Source: Collinsella aerofaciens (lineage in GTDB: Bacteria > Actinomycetota > Coriobacteriia > Coriobacteriales > Coriobacteriaceae). From it: a stretch of DNA of 41,859 bases. Position numbers and translations under genes: made by a program. The stretch spans positions 1 to 41,859 of the forward strand of contig NZ_SPFY01000019.1 in the NCBI RefSeq assembly GCF_005844325.1. Direction: 5' to 3'. How positions within the stretch are numbered: the stretch's first letter is position 1; the number at the start of each line of letters is the position of its first letter. This document shows positions 15,768 to 24,301 of this stretch, piece after piece. The notes beneath the pieces are model-generated. The model worked only from the letters and a program-made list of their open reading frames with translations. It searched no databases and was not told where the DNA came from.

Positions 15768-16688
15768 TTACAGGAGACCGTTGTCCTGGAGGACCTTCTT
15801 AATCGCCTCGACGTTCTCGCCAGTCATGGCCTTCACCGGGCGCGGCATGGTCGGGCTGTCGAAGATACCCATGAGGTTCATAGCGGTCTTGAAGGCGCCG
15901 ACGCCACCGGCATAGCCCTGGACGCCCGAGGTGACATCCCAGATGTGGGAAATCTCGTTGAGGCGATCCTGCTCGGCCTTGACGGTAGCCCAGTCGCCGG
16001 CCTGAGCGGCCTTCCACTGACGCACGTAGCCCTCGGGCTCAACGTTGGCGAGACCCGGGACGGAACCGTCGGCGCCGCCGAGGTAAGCACCGTCGACGAC
16101 GACCTCGTGACCGGTGAGGATGCTCATCGGGTGGCCGTTCTTCTCGTTCTCCTGAACGAGGTAGCGGAACGAGATGTCATCACCCGAGGAATCCTTGACG
16201 CCGGCCAGGACGCCCTCGGCGCCGAGCTTGGCAAGGAGCTTCCAAGGGAGCTTGGTGTGGACGCACACGGGGATGTCGTAGGCGAAGATGGGCAGGTCGA
16301 GTTCCTCGTGCAGGATGCGGAAGTGCTCCTCGACCTCGGTCATGCCCTGCAGGGCATAGAACGGGCAGGTGGCGACAAGCGCATCGGCGCCCAGCTCCTG
16401 AGCGACCTTGCCGTGCTCGATCATGCGCTCGGTCTCGGTGTCGATGATGCCGACCAGAACAGGCACACGGTGATCAACGATGCGCACGGCCTCGGCGACA
16501 ATCTGGCGACGGCGCTCGTCGGTGGAGAAGACGACCTCGCCCGAGGATCCCAGGAAGAACAGGCCATCGACGCCGGCATCGATCATACGGTTGATGCTGC
16601 GCTCAAAGGAGGCAACATCAAGCTGGTGGTCTTCGGTATCGGGAACAACGACGGGAGGGATAACGCCGGTGAATTTCTGAGTTGCCAC
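15768..16688 (-). CDS. nanA: DapA/NanA family aldolase, probable N-acetylneuraminate lyase
   Basis: Class I aldolase of the dihydrodipicolinate synthase family. In this setting it most likely cleaves N-acetylneuraminate to ManNAc and pyruvate. The 306-aa barrel has GSSGE at 47-51 (GSTGE in E. coli NanA), catalytic Tyr137 in FAYDIP, and Schiff-base Lys165 in GVKDSSGD. YDIP in place of YNIP, and the lack of the usual SGV segment after it, set it apart from canonical NanA, so another 2-oxo acid aldolase activity cannot be excluded. The start is GTG at 16688 with AAGGAG 6 nt upstream. It lies between the esterase genes and the kinase. Confidence 0.72.
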   Translation of the reverse strand: MATQKFTGVIPPVVVPDTEDHQLDVASFERSINRMIDAGVDGLFFLGSSGEVVFSTDERRRQIVAEAVRIVDHRVPVLVGIIDTETERMIEHGKVAQELGADALVATCPFYALQGMTEVEEHFRILHEELDLPIFAYDIPVCVHTKLPWKLLAKLGAEGVLAGVKDSSGDDISFRYLVQENEKNGHPMSILTGHEVVVDGAYLGGADGSVPGLANVEPEGYVRQWKAAQAGDWATVKAEQDRLNEISHIWDVTSGVQGYAGGVGAFKTAMNLMGIFDSPTMPRPVKAMTGENVEAIKKVLQDNGLL

Positions 16689-16756
16689 AAGAATCTCCTT
16701 AGTTGTCTGGCGGGCGGCCCTATGCCACCCACTCTTGTTGGCAGTGTCCAGGCCGT

Positions 16757-17608
16757 CTAGGCCAAAGAAAACGGGTAGAACGTTTGGTTAAAGAAGTCGA
16801 CGACTTCGTTTTCGAACGCATTGATGCGCTCGTGAGCGTATTTGGCATAAATGATATGCCTTCGGTCACACTCAAGACCGTTGAATACGGCAAACTGACC
16901 CTTGGGATCGCTCACGGCGTCCATAAGCGATGTGCCCATGAGCACCGATCCGTGCACCCGAGACGACAGAGCCTCGAGGCCACCGGGGATTGGATTGGCA
17001 ACCGCCGTGCAGGCAAGGCCTCGCTCGTCCAAGGCGGAAACCGCCAGCGCAACACCGCCGCCAAGGCCCTCGCCCCACGCAAAAATGCGATCGGGGTCCA
17101 CGCCATCAAGATTACGCGCGACCTTCGCCAACGCGCAGCCCCAACGAACGCGCCTGACAAAAGCAGGCGAGGTAATCCCCTGCTGCAGATCGCTGAGTCC
17201 AATCGCCTCATCGTCCAGTGCAAGCACGGCATATCCCATGGCGGCAAATCTCGTCATGTGATGCCAGCCGCGCACAGGCCGATCGATGTCGTGGAACATC
17301 AGGCACAGCGGCACGCGCTCAGATACTCGGGCACGACCAACAGGCTCAATCAAACGAGCGTGGACCGCATCGTCACCGAGCTTAAAGGAAACCTCCGAGT
17401 AACGGGCGCAGGGGTTAACAAAGTCAATTGCCGTAATGGCCAGGCCTTGAATCTCAAGATTCGAAGCGCATGTCTCTAAATCAGAAACATCTGCTTGGAC
17501 ATCACCGTGCCAGTCCCGATATTCTGCGAGCCTTGACGAAACCGTTCCAGGAATTCCCACGAGCCCGGGGACTATCAGCTCGTCAACATTGCTCTCGCAC
17601 TTAGACAT
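16757..17608 (-). CDS. AXE1-like alpha/beta-hydrolase homologue lacking the nucleophile serine
   Basis: A shorter paralogue (283 aa) of the adjacent esterase. The C-terminal parts align directly: QFAVFNGLECDRRHIIYAKYAHERI against QFAVYNNLSCDKRHEFFEGFGHEEI. The nucleophile elbow, GASQGG in the neighbour, reads GEGLGG here, so the serine position is Gly181. Asp230 and His259 of the triad remain. The oxyanion strand is also changed, FHDIDR for FHGYPG. It is intact, with a good ribosome-binding site, and its ATG overlaps the neighbour's stop by 8 nt. It may be a non-catalytic partner or sugar-binding protein; a sequencing error is unlikely because two adjacent residues differ. No established function is known to me. 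Confidence 0.7.
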   Translation of the reverse strand: MSKCESNVDELIVPGLVGIPGTVSSRLAEYRDWHGDVQADVSDLETCASNLEIQGLAITAIDFVNPCARYSEVSFKLGDDAVHARLIEPVGRARVSERVPLCLMFHDIDRPVRGWHHMTRFAAMGYAVLALDDEAIGLSDLQQGITSPAFVRRVRWGCALAKVARNLDGVDPDRIFAWGEGLGGGVALAVSALDERGLACTAVANPIPGGLEALSSRVHGSVLMGTSLMDAVSDPKGQFAVFNGLECDRRHIIYAKYAHERINAFENEVVDFFNQTFYPFSLA

Positions 17609-18578
17609 GAGCCTCCCCTCCCTCACAGAAAAACGGAATGATCAGATCGTCAAAATCCTGAATCTCCTCGTGGCCAAAGCCTTCAAAGAACTCATGACGC
17701 TTGTCGCAGGACAGGTTGTTGTACACCGCAAACTGCGTTGCCGGCGGACAGACGATATCGGCCGTGCCCGTGCCAAACAGCACGGGGCACTTGACCATGG
17801 GGGCAAAATTCTTGGAATCGAAGTACGCCAGCTTGGCATAGGCTTCCTCGATACGAGTCGAGTCCTCGTCAAACCAACGCGACCAATAGCGCAGACCCTC
17901 GTAGGCAATATCGTCGGCGTCCAGATCCCAAACCAGGCGGAAGTCCGACAGGAAGGGATAGAGGATGGCGGCGCGATTGATAAGCTCGCTGTTAAGCGCG
18001 CAGGTCGCAATGCCCAAACCGCCGCCCTGCGATGCGCCGTTCACATACACGCGGGTAAGATCGATGCCCTCGAGCTCGCGAACGATACGGCACAGAATGC
18101 GGATATCCTGATGTAGGCGGACATAGTAGAGGTTGGCCGGGTCGCCGTCGATACCGGCGACGATATGGCCCGCGACCGTCGTGCCCTCAAATCCACCAAT
18201 GTCCTCGGAGGGGCCTCCTTGGCCAGGACAATCGAGAGCAATGAGCACCATGCCCATGCCCGCAAACGACGCCTGCTCAAACCAGCTGCGGCTCGCACCC
18301 GGATATCCATGGAACTGAAGTACCAATGGCACGGGCTCGTCCGAGACGGGTTTAAGGCACTTGGCATGCAGGCGCGCGCCACACATGCCGGTATACCAGA
18401 GGTCGAAAAACCGACAGGTTGCGGAATCCGCAACCGAAGCCGCCTCAATCGCGTAGTCGAGCTCAACGGCGTCGGCCTCGGCCATGCGGTCCTTCCAAAA
18501 GAGATCGAAATCCGATGGACGGGGCATAGCGCCTCGATATTCACCAAATTGCTGTTGTAGCTCCTGAGCACTTGGCAT
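17601..18578 (-). CDS. Acetylxylan esterase / cephalosporin-C deacetylase family (AXE1) esterase
   Basis: Cytoplasmic carbohydrate esterase of family CE7 type, 325 aa, no signal peptide. The triad is complete: Ser183 in VNGASQGG, Asp274 in GTADIVCPP and His303 in GFGHEEI. The conserved RGQ-like region reads DCPGQGGPSED, and the oxyanion segment is FHGYPG. The family removes acetyl groups from sugars. In this operon the likely substrate is O-acetylated sialic acid or an oligosaccharide brought in by the transporter; I recall that a pneumococcal nan locus also carries an axe gene. ATG 18578 is chosen; AAAGG lies unusually far upstream (15 nt), and a TTG at 18593 is the alternative start. Confidence 0.8.
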   Translation of the reverse strand: MPSAQELQQQFGEYRGAMPRPSDFDLFWKDRMAEADAVELDYAIEAASVADSATCRFFDLWYTGMCGARLHAKCLKPVSDEPVPLVLQFHGYPGASRSWFEQASFAGMGMVLIALDCPGQGGPSEDIGGFEGTTVAGHIVAGIDGDPANLYYVRLHQDIRILCRIVRELEGIDLTRVYVNGASQGGGLGIATCALNSELINRAAILYPFLSDFRLVWDLDADDIAYEGLRYWSRWFDEDSTRIEEAYAKLAYFDSKNFAPMVKCPVLFGTGTADIVCPPATQFAVYNNLSCDKRHEFFEGFGHEEIQDFDDLIIPFFCEGGEAHV

Positions 18579-18614
18579 GGCTCGTGAACCCAACCTTTCG
18601 AAATCGCAACGGAG

Positions 18615-18642
18615 GTGCGCCCGGCAAGGGAACCGGGCGCAC
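18615..18642 (-). terminator. Hairpin between the ABC ATPase and esterase genes
   Basis: Positions 18615-18624 pair with 18633-18642 (10 GC-rich bp, loop of 8). No U-run follows on the minus strand, so complete termination is doubtful. It may tune expression between the transporter genes and the enzyme genes of one operon. Confidence 0.45.
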
Positions 18643-18658
18643 GGGAGGGAAAGCGAGG

Positions 18659-19486
18659 CTACTCGCCGAGCTTGGGATGCAGCAGCGACGGCGCAGCGCC
18701 GAGCAGCATCTTGGTGTAGGGGTCCTGAGGTTGCTGGAAGACCTGCTTGGCCTCGCCCTGCTCGACGATCTTGCCGCCATTCATAACGATGATGTCGTCA
18801 GAGATATAGCGGACCGTCTGGATGTCATGGCTGATGAACACCATGGCCAGGCCGAGCTCCTTCTTAAGGTCGGTCAGCAGGTTCAGAATCTGCGCGCGGA
18901 CCGAAACGTCCAGAGCCGAGGTGGGCTCGTCGGCGATGATGGCATCGGGGTTCAGCGACAGGGCACGGGCAATTGCGACGCGCTGGCGCTGGCCGCCCGA
19001 AAGCTGGCCGGGAAGAACCTCGGCGGCGGAGCTGGGCAGACCGGTGAGCTCCAAGAGCTCCTTGACGCGCTTCTCCTGCTCGGCCTCGGTACCCAGGTTG
19101 TGGACGCGCATGGGGTCGAGCAGTTGCTCGCGAACGACCATGCGGGGGTTGAGCGCCGTGGCTGGGTTCTGGAACACGACCGAGATGACGCGGCCCATGT
19201 GGCGACGGTCCTCGGCGGTACGCTTGGTAACGTCCTTGCCCTTAAAGTAGACCTTGCCGCTCGTGGGGGCCTGCAGGCCGCACATGACGTTAGCGGTGGT
19301 GGACTTTCCGCAACCGGACTCGCCGACGATGCCGATGGTCTGTCCGGGCATGAGCTTAATCGTTACACCCTGGACGGCGTGAACCAGGTTGGGGTGCAGA
19401 ATCGAGCCGGTACGGGTCCTAAAGGTGACGTGGACGTCATCAAGGAAGATGATCGGCTCGACGCCGTTGACTGCGGTCTCGCTCAT
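18659..19486 (-). CDS. Peptide-family ABC transporter ATP-binding protein (DppF/SatD type)
   Basis: Second ATPase of the transporter that heads the sialic acid island. The 275-aa protein has Walker A GESGCGKST, signature LSGGQRQRVAIARAL, Walker B AIIADEP and TSALD. It is short for an OppF and lacks the Cys-rich C-terminal extension seen in the window's other peptide ATPases, ending soon after PYTKMLLGAAPSLL. The ATG immediately follows the stop of the fused permease-ATPase gene, with a near-ideal GGAGGTGA ribosome-binding site. It should pair with the ATPase domain of that fusion. Confidence 0.85.
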   Translation of the reverse strand: MSETAVNGVEPIIFLDDVHVTFRTRTGSILHPNLVHAVQGVTIKLMPGQTIGIVGESGCGKSTTANVMCGLQAPTSGKVYFKGKDVTKRTAEDRRHMGRVISVVFQNPATALNPRMVVREQLLDPMRVHNLGTEAEQEKRVKELLELTGLPSSAAEVLPGQLSGGQRQRVAIARALSLNPDAIIADEPTSALDVSVRAQILNLLTDLKKELGLAMVFISHDIQTVRYISDDIIVMNGGKIVEQGEAKQVFQQPQDPYTKMLLGAAPSLLHPKLGE

Positions 19487-21502
19487 CTACATCACCTCCG
19501 CGTGAGGGGTCAAACCATTTGCCTTGAGCACCTCGTCGGGGAGCTCGGAATAGAAGTGCTCGGTGCCGGGCACGCGCTTGAAGACCGGACGGGTGTCCAG
19601 GCCAATGCGCGGATGGCTCGAGCGGGGCGCGAAGCGATCGCCCTTGGGGAAATCGCGCGGGCTCGGAACGGCGCCGGGCACCTGGTGCAGGCGGCCCGAA
19701 CCGCTCTCGATGGACAGGACGGAACCCAGAAGGCCGCGGGTGTACTCGTGAATCGGGTTGGTGAGCAGCTCCTTGGTGGGCGCCTGCTCGATAACCTGAC
19801 CGGCGTACATAACCGTGATGTTATGGGCAACCTCGGCGACCAGCGCCAGGTCATGCGAAACGAAGATCATGGCAAAGCCGAGCTTGGCCTGAAGGTCGTT
19901 AAGCAGCTTGATGACCTGCTTCTGGACGGTAACGTCCAGAGCGGTCGTGGGCTCGTCGCAGATGACCAGCTTGGGGTCGCGGGTAAGGGCCATAGCGATC
20001 AGAACGCGCTGACGCTGACCACCGGAAAGCTCATGCGGATAGCTCTCGAGCGTACGCTTGGGGTCGAGGCCCACGAGCTCCAGGAGCTCCTCGGCGCTAC
20101 GGGTGCCGCCACGCTTGGTGAGCTGCTTCATCTGGGCGGAAATGAGCATGGAGGGGTTGAGCGAGGACAGGGCGTCCTGATAGACCATGGCGATATCGGT
20201 ACCGCGCAGGCCGAACCACTCCTTCTTGCTCATCTTGAGCAGGTCGCGGCCCTCCCAGAGAACCTCACCGGAAAGATGCTCGTCATCGTCGGTCAGGCCC
20301 ATGATGGCCAGCGTGGTGATGGACTTACCGCAGCCGGACTCGCCTACCAGGCCCATGGTCTGGCCGGGACGGACGTCAAAGTTAACGTGGTCGACGACGT
20401 TGATGTCACCGTGGTGCTCAAACTGGATGCAGAAATCGCGGACCGAAAGGATCGGCTCAACGGACTCATCGGGCACATGGCGGTCGTTACGCTTGAGTTC
20501 GACATCACGCAGGGCGCCAAGACGGGCGGACAGGGACTGAGCCTGCTCCTTGTAGGCGCGAACGGGGTCGGAGACCAGCAGGTCGGCCTCGCGGCGCTTT
20601 GAGGAGTCGGTCGGATCCAGGGCGGCGGAGGGAGCAGCGGCCATGGCGTCGGTAATGCCCTCGGAGAGGATGTTGAGTGCCAGGCAGGTGATCATGATGG
20701 CCAGGCCCGGGAACAGCGCCTGCCACCAACGGCCAGCGAGCACGCCACCGCGAGCGTCGGCGAGGATGTTGCCCCAGGTAGCGGTGGGCTCCTGGATACC
20801 AGCGCCGATGAAGGTCAGCGAGGCCTCGAAGATGATGGCGTCGGCGACCAGGGTAACGGTGAAAACCATGATCGGGGCGATGCAGTTGCGCAGGACGTGC
20901 TTGATCAAAATCCACGGAGCCTTGGCGCCGGAAACGATGACCGCGCGGACATAGTCCTCGCCGTACTCGGACACGATGTTGGCGCGCACGATACGGGCAA
21001 TCTGCGGAGTGTACATAAAGCCGATGGCGAAGATGATCGACGGCACGGAATTGCCCAGGATGGAGACGAAGACGGCAGCGAGGGCAATGCCCGGGATGGA
21101 CATGATGATGTCCAGGATGCGCATGATCGCCTCGGAAACGGACTTGCGCGAAACCGCCGCGAGGGCGCCCACGACCGAGCCGCAGACCAGAGCCATGGCA
21201 GTGGCGCCAAAGCCGATGATCAGCGAGTAACGGCCACCGTAGAGCATACGCGACAGAATGTCGCGGCCCTTATCGTCGGTACCGAAGATAAATCCATTGC
21301 CGGGAGCCTGGCGAGCCGTAAAGATCTCGACCGGGCTATAGGGGGCAAGAAGGGGCGCCAGAATCGCGGTCAAGGCGACCAGCACCAGCACAACGGCGGC
21401 AATCTTAGAAGACAGCGTCATCTTCTTCCAGCCACCGAGCTTGAGCCCCTTGGAGGCAGCTTTCTCGAGCTGCTCGGTTTGCTTCTCTCGAATCTTTACC
21501 AT
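19487..21502 (-). CDS. Fused ABC transporter permease and ATPase (DppC-DppD fusion)
   Basis: A single 671-aa polypeptide combines two subunits that are separate in the opp operon of this window. Residues 1-285 are a DppC-type permease, with a first helix at about 34-53, FGTDDKGRDILSRMLYGGRYSL at 73-94 and a coupling loop EDYVRAVIVSGAKAPWILIKHVLRN at about 182-206. Residues 286-345 are a charged linker. Residues 346-600 are an ATPase with Walker A GESGCGKS at 387-394, LSGGQRQR at 492-499, Walker B VICDEP at 513-518 and H-loop His550. The C-terminal tail lacks the usual cysteines. The reading frame is continuous through the junction. The ribosome-binding site is weak, suggesting coupling to the permease gene 3 nt upstream. 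The H. ducreyi sialic acid transporter SatC is, as I recall, a similar fusion. Confidence 0.9.
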   Translation of the reverse strand: MVKIREKQTEQLEKAASKGLKLGGWKKMTLSSKIAAVVLVLVALTAILAPLLAPYSPVEIFTARQAPGNGFIFGTDDKGRDILSRMLYGGRYSLIIGFGATAMALVCGSVVGALAAVSRKSVSEAIMRILDIIMSIPGIALAAVFVSILGNSVPSIIFAIGFMYTPQIARIVRANIVSEYGEDYVRAVIVSGAKAPWILIKHVLRNCIAPIMVFTVTLVADAIIFEASLTFIGAGIQEPTATWGNILADARGGVLAGRWWQALFPGLAIMITCLALNILSEGITDAMAAAPSAALDPTDSSKRREADLLVSDPVRAYKEQAQSLSARLGALRDVELKRNDRHVPDESVEPILSVRDFCIQFEHHGDINVVDHVNFDVRPGQTMGLVGESGCGKSITTLAIMGLTDDDEHLSGEVLWEGRDLLKMSKKEWFGLRGTDIAMVYQDALSSLNPSMLISAQMKQLTKRGGTRSAEELLELVGLDPKRTLESYPHELSGGQRQRVLIAMALTRDPKLVICDEPTTALDVTVQKQVIKLLNDLQAKLGFAMIFVSHDLALVAEVAHNITVMYAGQVIEQAPTKELLTNPIHEYTRGLLGSVLSIESGSGRLHQVPGAVPSPRDFPKGDRFAPRSSHPRIGLDTRPVFKRVPGTEHFYSELPDEVLKANGLTPHAEVM

Positions 21503-21505
21503 AAT

Positions 21506-22462
21506 CTACACCGTCCTGATGCGCGGGTTGATGAGCAGGTAGAGCATGTCAACCACGATGTTGATGATGATGAAGGCAAGAGCAACGACGATGACGACGC
21601 CCTGAACCAGGTTCGCCTCGTTGCCCTGAACGCCCTGCAGGATCGCAGTACCCATGCCGGGGAGGTTGAAGATGACCTCGATGACGACAGCACCGCCCAT
21701 AAGGTAACCGATCTTAAGACCGAGGGTGGTGACCGGGGTGATCAGCGCGTTGCGCAAGACGTTGATGCCGACGACGACCTTCTCGGGAACGCCGGCGCCG
21801 CGAGCCATACGGACATAGTCCTTATCGAGCTCCTCGACCATGGCCGTACGCACGATACGAGTCATCTGACCTGTCAGCGGGAATGCCAGAGCGATAGCGG
21901 GCATGATCATACGTCCCAGATAGCCAGCCGGGTTGGTGGTGAAGTGAGGTAGAGCACCGGACGCCGGAAGCACCTTAAGGTAGGAAGAGAACAGCAGAAT
22001 CAACAGAACGGCAAGCCAGAACGACGGGGTTGCCAAGCCGGCGATGGAGAAGACGCGGATCACTTGGTCCGGCCATTTATCGCGATACAGTGCCGCGATG
22101 ACGCCGAGCAAAAACGAGACGACCGCGCCGATGGCAAGACCGATGAAGGTCAGCTGCATCGTGACGGGCAGGGCCGTGGAAATGCGCTTGGCAACGGAGT
22201 TGCGAGCAGCACCATAGGTGCCCATGTCACCATGGATCAGATCGCCCATGTAGCGCACGTAGCGCACGGGCCAGGGGTCGTCCAGACCATACTTCTCATG
22301 GTACTCGGCAACCGCCTCGGGCGAGGCACCGTCACCCAACGCCGTATAGGCGGGGTCGGTCTTGGAGAACGACATAAGGAAGAACACCAGGACGGTGACG
22401 CCCAATGCCATGATCGGCAGCGCCACGAGACGCCTTCCAATCAAACGTAGAAAGTTGTTCAC
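21506..22462 (-). CDS. Peptide-family ABC transporter permease (DppB/SatB type)
   Basis: Inner-membrane permease, 318 aa, partner of the permease domain of the fusion protein. It starts NNFLRLIGRRLVALPIMALGVTVLVFFLMSF, as usual for DppB. It then has a periplasmic loop of about 65 residues, five further helices and the coupling loop KDYVRMARGAGVPEKVVVGINVLRNALITPVTTLG. The start is GTG at 22462, preceded by AAGGGGAG; a TTG further upstream at 22495 lacks a ribosome-binding site. A 155-bp gap with two dyads separates it from the binding-protein gene. Confidence 0.88.
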   Translation of the reverse strand: MNNFLRLIGRRLVALPIMALGVTVLVFFLMSFSKTDPAYTALGDGASPEAVAEYHEKYGLDDPWPVRYVRYMGDLIHGDMGTYGAARNSVAKRISTALPVTMQLTFIGLAIGAVVSFLLGVIAALYRDKWPDQVIRVFSIAGLATPSFWLAVLLILLFSSYLKVLPASGALPHFTTNPAGYLGRMIMPAIALAFPLTGQMTRIVRTAMVEELDKDYVRMARGAGVPEKVVVGINVLRNALITPVTTLGLKIGYLMGGAVVIEVIFNLPGMGTAILQGVQGNEANLVQGVVIVVALAFIIINIVVDMLYLLINPRIRTV

Positions 22463-22502
22463 GTTCTCTCCCCTTTCTTTTGTCGGTAGGACCAACTGGT
22501 AT

Positions 22503-22557
22503 ATGAGTATGGATACTCATTACAAGACCCGAGCGACATCGAGGCCGCCCGGGTCTT
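22503..22557 (-). promoter_or_regulatory. Palindrome and hairpin between the binding-protein and permease genes
   Basis: Two structures lie in the 22463-22617 gap. One is a perfect palindrome, 22503-22510 with 22513-22520 around GG. The other is a hairpin, 22524-22531 with 22550-22557, extended inward by a few more pairs. As in oppA-oppB, this is the position where partial termination or mRNA protection would favour the binding protein. The palindrome could also be an operator. Confidence 0.45.
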
Positions 22558-22617
22558 TGTTTCAACTATGAGGACGTTGCCTTACGACCGACGCCCTACA
22601 TATGACTCAAGCGAGTC

Positions 22618-24231
22618 TTAGGCCTTGACGGTCGCGACGCCCCTGAAGGACATGCTCGTCGTGCCGATGCCCTTGAAGCCATCGAGGGCCTCGCCGTTGG
22701 GCGCGGTGGACGGATCGTCCCAGGAAGCGGAGACGGTCTTGACGTGGACAACGGGGTACAGAACAGCGTTGTCGGCGATGATGTCGAAGCACTCGTTCCA
22801 CTTCTTCTGCTGCTCGTCGCCCTCGGCGGCAAGAGCCTCGTCCATGAGACCGTGGAGCTTCTCCCACTCAGCGGACTCCTTCCACGGGCAACGGGTCTGC
22901 ATCCAGACGTTGTCGCCGTACCACCAGTTGAGCAGCAGGTCGGGGTCAGCGCCGAAGCAGGACGGATCGCCAGGGGCAAGGAGGATATCGTAGGCCTCGC
23001 CGCCGTCGATGGCAGCGTAGGTGGCCGGCGAGGTATCGGTCTGGATGGTCACATCGAAGCCGAGAGCGTCGAGGTCGTTCTTGACCTGAGCGGCCATGCC
23101 CTTGATCTGCTCGTTGTCGGTAGTGCGCAGGGTGATGGCGCCCGGGGTGATGCCAGACTCCTCAATGAGCTTCTTGGCCTTCTTGGCGTCAGTCTTGTAC
23201 ACCGTGGAAGCCTCATGATAGTTGGTGAAGCTCTTGGGCAGGTAGCAGCTGGCAGCGGTGGCAAGGCCGGCGAAGGTGTTGGTGATCATCTTCTCGGTGT
23301 CGAGCGCGTACATGACGGCCTGACGGACCTTGACGTTGTTCCAAGGCTCCTTGGCGACGTTGAACATGATGAAGCGGGTGCCAAAGCCCTGGACGTTATC
23401 GATCTTGCAGCCGGCGCTCTCGAGCTGGTCGACGGCGTCAGCGGTGACGAGCTCCATAACGAGCGTGGAGCCCTCCTGCTGAGCGGTAACGCGAGCGGTG
23501 GGGTCGGTCAGGATGCTGTACTGGATCTTCTTATCCTCGGCAGCATACTCACCGTTGTACTCGGGGTTGGGAACCAGGGTGATCTCGGTATCGGAGATAG
23601 AGTCGTACATCCAGGGGCCCGAACCGATCGGCTGCTTGGCGCGATCCTCCTCGGACTGGGTAGCCGGGGTAACGCGGATGATGGCCAGACGATCCTTGAG
23701 CAGGGAGAAGTTGGGGACCTTGGTCTTGACCGTTACGGTGCTGGCGTCCTTGGCCTCGATGGACTCGAAGGGCTGGAAGAACGGAGCATAGGTAGCGGAA
23801 GCAGCGCAAGCGGTGTAGGAGGCAACAACGTCGTCAGCAGTGACCTCGGTACCATCGGAGAACTTGGCGCCCTTGCGGATGGTGACCTCGAAAGTGGTGT
23901 CGTCCACAGACTTGGGATCGTCGGTGGCGAGCTCGTTGAAGGTGCTGTAGTCGTGGTAATCGATGCCGTAGAGGCCCTCGACGACGTGCCAGTTAGCACC
24001 CAGGCCCACAGCGGAGCCGGTGCTGGCGGGATCGAAGCTGGACGGAGCGTAAGCGGAACCAGCGGTGATCACGCCGCCGCCACGGTTGGCGGAATCGGTG
24101 GAGCCGGAAGCGGAACCCTCGTCGCTAGAGCTGCCACCGCAGCCAGTGAGACCAAGGCCGGCGACAGCAGCGACGCTGCCGGTGAGGCCGAGGAACGAAC
24201 GCCTGGACATACCCTTGTTGATGATGGCCAT
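22618..24231 (-). CDS. Solute-binding lipoprotein, SBP family 5 (probable sialic acid or peptide binder)
   Basis: Extracytoplasmic binding protein, 537 aa, first gene of the island. ATG 24231 follows AGGAGA. The N-terminus has a twin arginine (SRRSFLGLTG, R10-R11), a hydrophobic stretch and lipobox LTGC with Cys31, then a Ser/Gly-rich linker. This implies Tat export and a lipid anchor. The body is an SBP_bac_5 protein with KGAKFSDGTEVTADDVVASY and VRQAVMYALDTEKMI segments. Family 5 proteins bind peptides, nickel or, in SatA-type systems, sialic acid. The downstream nan genes favour sialic acid, but the sequence alone cannot prove it. Confidence 0.82.
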   Translation of the reverse strand: MAIINKGMSRRSFLGLTGSVAAVAGLGLTGCGGSSSDEGSASGSTDSANRGGGVITAGSAYAPSSFDPASTGSAVGLGANWHVVEGLYGIDYHDYSTFNELATDDPKSVDDTTFEVTIRKGAKFSDGTEVTADDVVASYTACAASATYAPFFQPFESIEAKDASTVTVKTKVPNFSLLKDRLAIIRVTPATQSEEDRAKQPIGSGPWMYDSISDTEITLVPNPEYNGEYAAEDKKIQYSILTDPTARVTAQQEGSTLVMELVTADAVDQLESAGCKIDNVQGFGTRFIMFNVAKEPWNNVKVRQAVMYALDTEKMITNTFAGLATAASCYLPKSFTNYHEASTVYKTDAKKAKKLIEESGITPGAITLRTTDNEQIKGMAAQVKNDLDALGFDVTIQTDTSPATYAAIDGGEAYDILLAPGDPSCFGADPDLLLNWWYGDNVWMQTRCPWKESAEWEKLHGLMDEALAAEGDEQQKKWNECFDIIADNAVLYPVVHVKTVSASWDDPSTAPNGEALDGFKGIGTTSMSFRGVATVKA

Positions 24232-24301
24232 GTCTTCTCCTATCAATAGAGAATCTTACTCGGGAGCACCTAGACTTGCCCCCGCGCAACTTGCGGACGA
24301 T

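Noticed and set aside
18572-20602. Very long open frame (about 676 codons) on the plus strand
   Set aside because: It lies antisense to two conserved ABC transporter genes, shows no recognisable domain, and reflects GC-rich codon bias. The same applies to long antisense frames at 6940-8751, 4625-6292, 22744-24249 and 25008-26729.
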